NCBI GenBank assembly: GCA_020053565.1
Contig: JAGVMY010000166.1
Coordinates: forward strand, 1 to 16,774
DNA: 16,774 bases
Direction: 5' to 3'
Source: Thermodesulfovibrionales bacterium
GTDB taxonomy: Bacteria; Nitrospirota; Thermodesulfovibrionia; Thermodesulfovibrionales; SM23-35
Positions 13,961 to 16,774 of the stretch are shown here, one piece after another. A program made the position numbers and the translations under genes. Under the pieces are notes generated by a model. It worked only from the letters and a program-made list of their open reading frames with translations. It ran no database searches and was not told the origin of the DNA. Each line of letters begins with the position of its first letter. Positions within the stretch are counted from its first letter, which is position 1.

Positions 13961-15844
13961 TTTTGTTGTTTTGCAGAAGAGCAGATGACCATGACCTCAG
14001 ACTCTCTTGAATATGAAAAAGAAACATCTACGTACATTGCGAAAGGCTCTGTAAAAGTTCAGAAAGGTGAAATGTCTATCGAATCAAATGAGATGAGATA
14101 TAATGAGTACACATCTGAGGCTATTGCGATAGGAAATGTCAGATACAAGGATAAAGACATGTCATTTACCGCAAGCAGGGCGGAGTTAAATCTTGAAACA
14201 AAAACAGGTAGACTATACGATACAGAGATTTTCTTCAAAAGAGAGAATTATCACATCTCAGGAAGGGAAATTGAAAAAAGAGGGGAGGGTTATTACTTCA
14301 GCCCGGAGGCAACTTTTACTACATGTGATGGTCCACTGCCTGCATGGTGTTTCAGGGGGAGAGATGTCGATGCAGTGGTCGGAGAAAGATTAAAAGCCAG
14401 AGATGTTTCTTTTCGTATTAATAATGTCCCCATCCTTTATACCCCTTATTTTCGGGCACCGATTCTTACTGAAAGACAAACAGGATTGCTCCCCCCGGTT
14501 ATAGGTTATAGTAAATCAAAAGGGATACATCTCAATACACCTTTCTTCTGGCCGATATCAGAAAACAGGGATTTAACATTTCTCATGGATATATACTCAA
14601 AACGAGGCATTGGGGAAGGCTTAGAATACCGGTATGTAGAACCTGGGGATATAAAAGGCAACGTAGCGCTTTATCATATAAGAGACACGGAACTTCATAA
14701 AAACTTCTATGAGTTCAGGGCTGTCCATGATCAAAGATCCACAGAAGGAATAGGCGGTTTTCTCAATATAAACTATGTAAACGAAAAGGACTTCTTCAGA
14801 GAGTTCGATCCTCATTTTCAGATACGTACAAATCGTTTCCTCCAGTCAGATGGAGAGATATCGCTTCCTCTTCAAAACTCCCGTGCATACCTTTTATCAC
14901 AGTATTGGGTCGACCTTAAGGAGACGACTGATCCTGCCCAGAAATTACCCGAGGTAGGATATGTCCTGAACCCTACAAAGATTGGAAATTTCTGGTTTTC
15001 GACTATAGCCACAGTCTCCAATTTCTGGAGGGATCAAGGTGTATCTGGCCAGAGGCTTGATATCTATCCAAAGATTTTCCATACATTTGGCAGTGATATT
15101 GTTGTCACGCAGGAACTCGCTTTACGTGAGACAGCATATTCCCTCCATAACAATGAAGAAAGTGGAAACTCTCCTCACAGGGAAGCCATTGAGTATAGTA
15201 TTGTCACGCATACAAGGTTGATAAAAAGGTACGAATCATTCACACATATCGTAGAACCTTCCCTTGAATATCATCTTGTCACAAATTCTGAGAATAGCTT
15301 GCCTGTATTCGATTCAACAGAGCTTTTCAAGAAAACATCCAAGGTAGAACTCGCTTTGCTGAACAGGTTTTTAAATAACAGTGGAGAGTTTCTGGTTTTC
15401 AGGGTTTCACAGGGTTTTGACTCATATCATGGAGACAGGCCGTTCCTCCCTTTGAAGCTCGAGGTTGGGGTAAAAAAGCCTATCTCTCTTCGCCTTGATA
15501 CAAGTTATGATGTCCATAAGGGCAGGGTTGAAAGCGTCAATTCTGAAATGTGGATAAAGGTCTCAAATGCAACAATTGGAGCCGCACAGAGATATAACAA
15601 ACAAGAAGATATTACATTTTATGGAGCAGGAATAGGGCTCCAACCCTATAAATTTTTATATACAGAAGGAAGATTCTGGTATGATGGCACAGTAAAAAAG
15701 ATATCAGACATTACGATGAACCTAAAGTATATAAGTCAATGCTGGGGTATAAATCTGGAGTTTGTGAAGAAACCGCATGACTTCAGTATTGCAGTAATGT
15801 TTGAAATGAAAGGATTTGGTGCCAGAAGATTTTTTGGGATATAA
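13868..15844 (+). CDS. lptD: LPS-assembly protein LptD
   Basis: LptD (658 aa) is the outer-membrane barrel that inserts lipopolysaccharide at the cell surface. A hydrophobic signal sequence covers about 16-35 and ends near FCCFAEE. Residues 40-140 form the LptA/OstA-like beta-jellyroll (SDSLEYEKETSTYIAKGSV, with repeated 'A.G.V...' strands). TTCDGPLPAWCFRGRD and the GYSKSKGIHLNTPFFWPISENRDLTF block begin the C-terminal barrel, which ends ARRFFGI. It is shorter than E. coli LptD (784 aa), as often seen outside the gammaproteobacteria. The GTG at 13868 is 3 nt after the folC stop; an ATG at 13913 (residue 16) sits directly at the signal sequence and may be the true start. LptE is not visible. 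Low-complexity repeats cover its 5' end. Confidence 0.92.
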   Translation: MNSKQLSENSKKYRRMIFFILLFTIYFLLFTFCCFAEEQMTMTSDSLEYEKETSTYIAKGSVKVQKGEMSIESNEMRYNEYTSEAIAIGNVRYKDKDMSFTASRAELNLETKTGRLYDTEIFFKRENYHISGREIEKRGEGYYFSPEATFTTCDGPLPAWCFRGRDVDAVVGERLKARDVSFRINNVPILYTPYFRAPILTERQTGLLPPVIGYSKSKGIHLNTPFFWPISENRDLTFLMDIYSKRGIGEGLEYRYVEPGDIKGNVALYHIRDTELHKNFYEFRAVHDQRSTEGIGGFLNINYVNEKDFFREFDPHFQIRTNRFLQSDGEISLPLQNSRAYLLSQYWVDLKETTDPAQKLPEVGYVLNPTKIGNFWFSTIATVSNFWRDQGVSGQRLDIYPKIFHTFGSDIVVTQELALRETAYSLHNNEESGNSPHREAIEYSIVTHTRLIKRYESFTHIVEPSLEYHLVTNSENSLPVFDSTELFKKTSKVELALLNRFLNNSGEFLVFRVSQGFDSYHGDRPFLPLKLEVGVKKPISLRLDTSYDVHKGRVESVNSEMWIKVSNATIGAAQRYNKQEDITFYGAGIGLQPYKFLYTEGRFWYDGTVKKISDITMNLKYISQCWGINLEFVKKPHDFSIAVMFEMKGFGARRFFGI

Positions 15845-15855
15845 GTTATAAGCAC

Positions 15856-16383
15856 TTATAGAGGAGAGGCCGCTATCTTCCTTTTTATTATTACTATTGC
15901 TTCTTTTAGTGACGTTTTATCTGTATCGATTATAATTTCAGGATTCAATGGCTCTTCATAAGGTACCACCATGCCAGGTACAGGCCAGCCCTCGGCGCCC
16001 TTTTTATAGATATCCTTTGGTGCTCCGTGTGTCTCTATCCTCTGCTTTTCTCTCTCTCTACATAAATCAATCGTGCATCTGAGATATGTCTCTATGTATC
16101 GTGGTATAAGTCTTCTTGCAAGATCACGCCATCTCCTGAGATTACCTGTAGCATCTATGATTACATCATGTCCGTGTTCTGTGAGTATCTTCGCGACATA
16201 GACAAGTGTCCTGTAAACTATTTCTCTTTCAGCATCAGAATAGGTTGGCTCAGGCGTCACGATTTTTCTTAATTCGTCCATCCTGAGAATAATAGATTCA
16301 GAATGGGCTATTTTTAGTGCATCAGCAACGGTGCTTTTCCCGCTTCCGGGAAGTCCTGTTATCCAGATAGCGATACCGCTCAT
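15856..16383 (-). CDS. APS-kinase-like P-loop kinase
   Basis: The 175-aa P-loop protein has Walker A GLPGSGKST (10-18), MDELRKIV (35-42) in place of the usual DGDxxR segment, VIIDATGNLRRWRDLAR (74-90) and YLRCTIDLC (100-108). KDIYKKGAEGWPVPGMVVPYE (123-142, described by position) and ENP-like LNPEIIIDT complete the pattern. The order follows adenylylsulfate kinase (CysC), whose product is PAPS. The substrate loops differ: the FTGID segment before PYE is VPGMV here, so another small phosphoryl acceptor is possible. No sulfate-assimilation genes are nearby. It lies 6 nt after a spermidine-synthase-like gene and converges on lptD with an 11-nt gap. The family call is good; the substrate is unknown. 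Confidence 0.75.
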   Translation of the reverse strand: MSGIAIWITGLPGSGKSTVADALKIAHSESIILRMDELRKIVTPEPTYSDAEREIVYRTLVYVAKILTEHGHDVIIDATGNLRRWRDLARRLIPRYIETYLRCTIDLCREREKQRIETHGAPKDIYKKGAEGWPVPGMVVPYEEPLNPEIIIDTDKTSLKEAIVIIKRKIAASPL

Positions 16384-16389
16384 AAATTA

Positions 16390-16774
16390 TTAATTTTTTC
16401 TATCATACTCGAATCTTTCTTCAAAGACAGGGGCGAGGAGATTATCAACAGGAACGTAATCATCCCTTAACACAACAGAATGTCTTTTACTCAGGAAATC
16501 ATCCATGACCTCTTCTGGTACCACATACGTTGTGTCATCACCTTGAGACTTGCTGTACCGGTTAAAATCGTTTATATCCAGATTACCATTGCCTGCAATG
16601 ACAATAAACGTACTTATTCCTATATTCTTAAAGTTTGGGTTTACAGATACCAGATGAACATTTTTATCGCCGAAGACCTCTCTTAATGTCTTAAGGTATG
16701 AAGGCAGAAAAGCACCTTTTTGAAAGTTGTCAACAATGTTTGTTAATAACATACCATTCGGATTGAGAATATCC
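16390..16774 (-). CDS. Spermidine-synthase-like protein, C-terminal part (partial)
   Basis: The frame is open from the window edge (16774) to a TAA at 16390-16392; the Met at 16752 is internal, since DILNPNG precedes it. The visible 128 residues match the end of a class I SAM-dependent (spermidine-synthase-like) methyltransferase fold. They show 'LNPNGMLLTNIVDN', then a helix with LPSYLKTLREVFGD, the strand VHLVSVNP and ISTFIVIAGNG. Polyamine synthesis is one option; many such proteins, including those fused to membrane transporters, have unknown acceptors. The substrate-binding N-terminal part is outside the window. It is 6 nt upstream of the APS-kinase-like gene on the same strand, so they are probably one operon. 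Confidence 0.65.
   Translation of the reverse strand, partial: DILNPNGMLLTNIVDNFQKGAFLPSYLKTLREVFGDKNVHLVSVNPNFKNIGISTFIVIAGNGNLDINDFNRYSKSQGDDTTYVVPEEVMDDFLSKRHSVVLRDDYVPVDNLLAPVFEERFEYDRKN

Noticed and set aside
15846..15861. TATAAG-CA-CTTATA palindrome between lptD and the kinase gene
   Set aside because: Only 6 A/T-rich base pairs with a 2-nt loop and no U-run; too weak to call a terminator.
1..16774. CRISPR array, insertion sequence, integrase or att site next to the tRNA
   Set aside because: No direct repeats with spacers, no transposase or integrase motifs, and no second copy of the tRNA 3' end were seen.

Overview
The window reads as a chromosomal piece of a Gram-negative, probably anaerobic or microaerophilic bacterium. 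LptD implies an outer membrane. Rubredoxin, a flavodiiron protein and a small ferredoxin imply anaerobic redox chemistry. A long-chain polyprenyl diphosphate synthase fits a quinone-using respirer. The gene set and the trpB-trpA-accD-folC order would suit Nitrospirota (Thermodesulfovibrio-like) or Desulfobacterota. That placement is from memory of gene content and is not proven here.

Layout. 1-2592: two DNA dyads, then a large helicase-nuclease like a type III restriction Res subunit, with no Mod gene in view (accessory/defence part). 2645-4215: a membrane-anchored NTF2-like protein and a convergent AsmA/DUF748-like protein. 4260-4861: tRNA-Leu(CAG) under an extended -10 promoter, with moaC 24 nt behind it. 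4862-7522 (minus): polyprenyl synthase, AMMECR1-domain protein and a J-domain/TPR protein whose 5' end is missing. 7702-8095: a broken small gene and a [4Fe-4S] ferredoxin, ended by a hairpin terminator. 8178-9655 (minus): a small ORF, rubredoxin and flavodiiron protein, a likely O2/NO detoxification operon. 9679-15844: a tightly packed operon trpB-trpA-accD-folC-lptD, with overlaps of 4, 14 and 4 nt. 15856-16774 (minus): an APS-kinase-like P-loop kinase and the 3' part of a spermidine-synthase-like gene that runs off the window.

How the parts work together. The rubredoxin/flavodiiron operon and the trp operon leave the same 77-bp spacer in opposite directions, with -10 boxes that overlap on the two strands. 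The trp operon links tryptophan synthesis, the first step of fatty acid synthesis, folate polyglutamylation and LPS export. moaC appears to depend on the tRNA promoter.

I do not see a clear new multi-gene system. The points most worth checking are: trpB lacks any ATG/GTG/TTG at its natural N-terminus; two genes carry deletion scars (the PATAN/J-domain gene and the small gene before the ferredoxin); two related dyads 31 bp apart precede the Res gene; and simple-sequence tracts have been absorbed into folC and lptD coding sequence. A 53-aa rubredoxin (9365-9526) and a 37-aa ORF (9542-9655) are short and easily missed.
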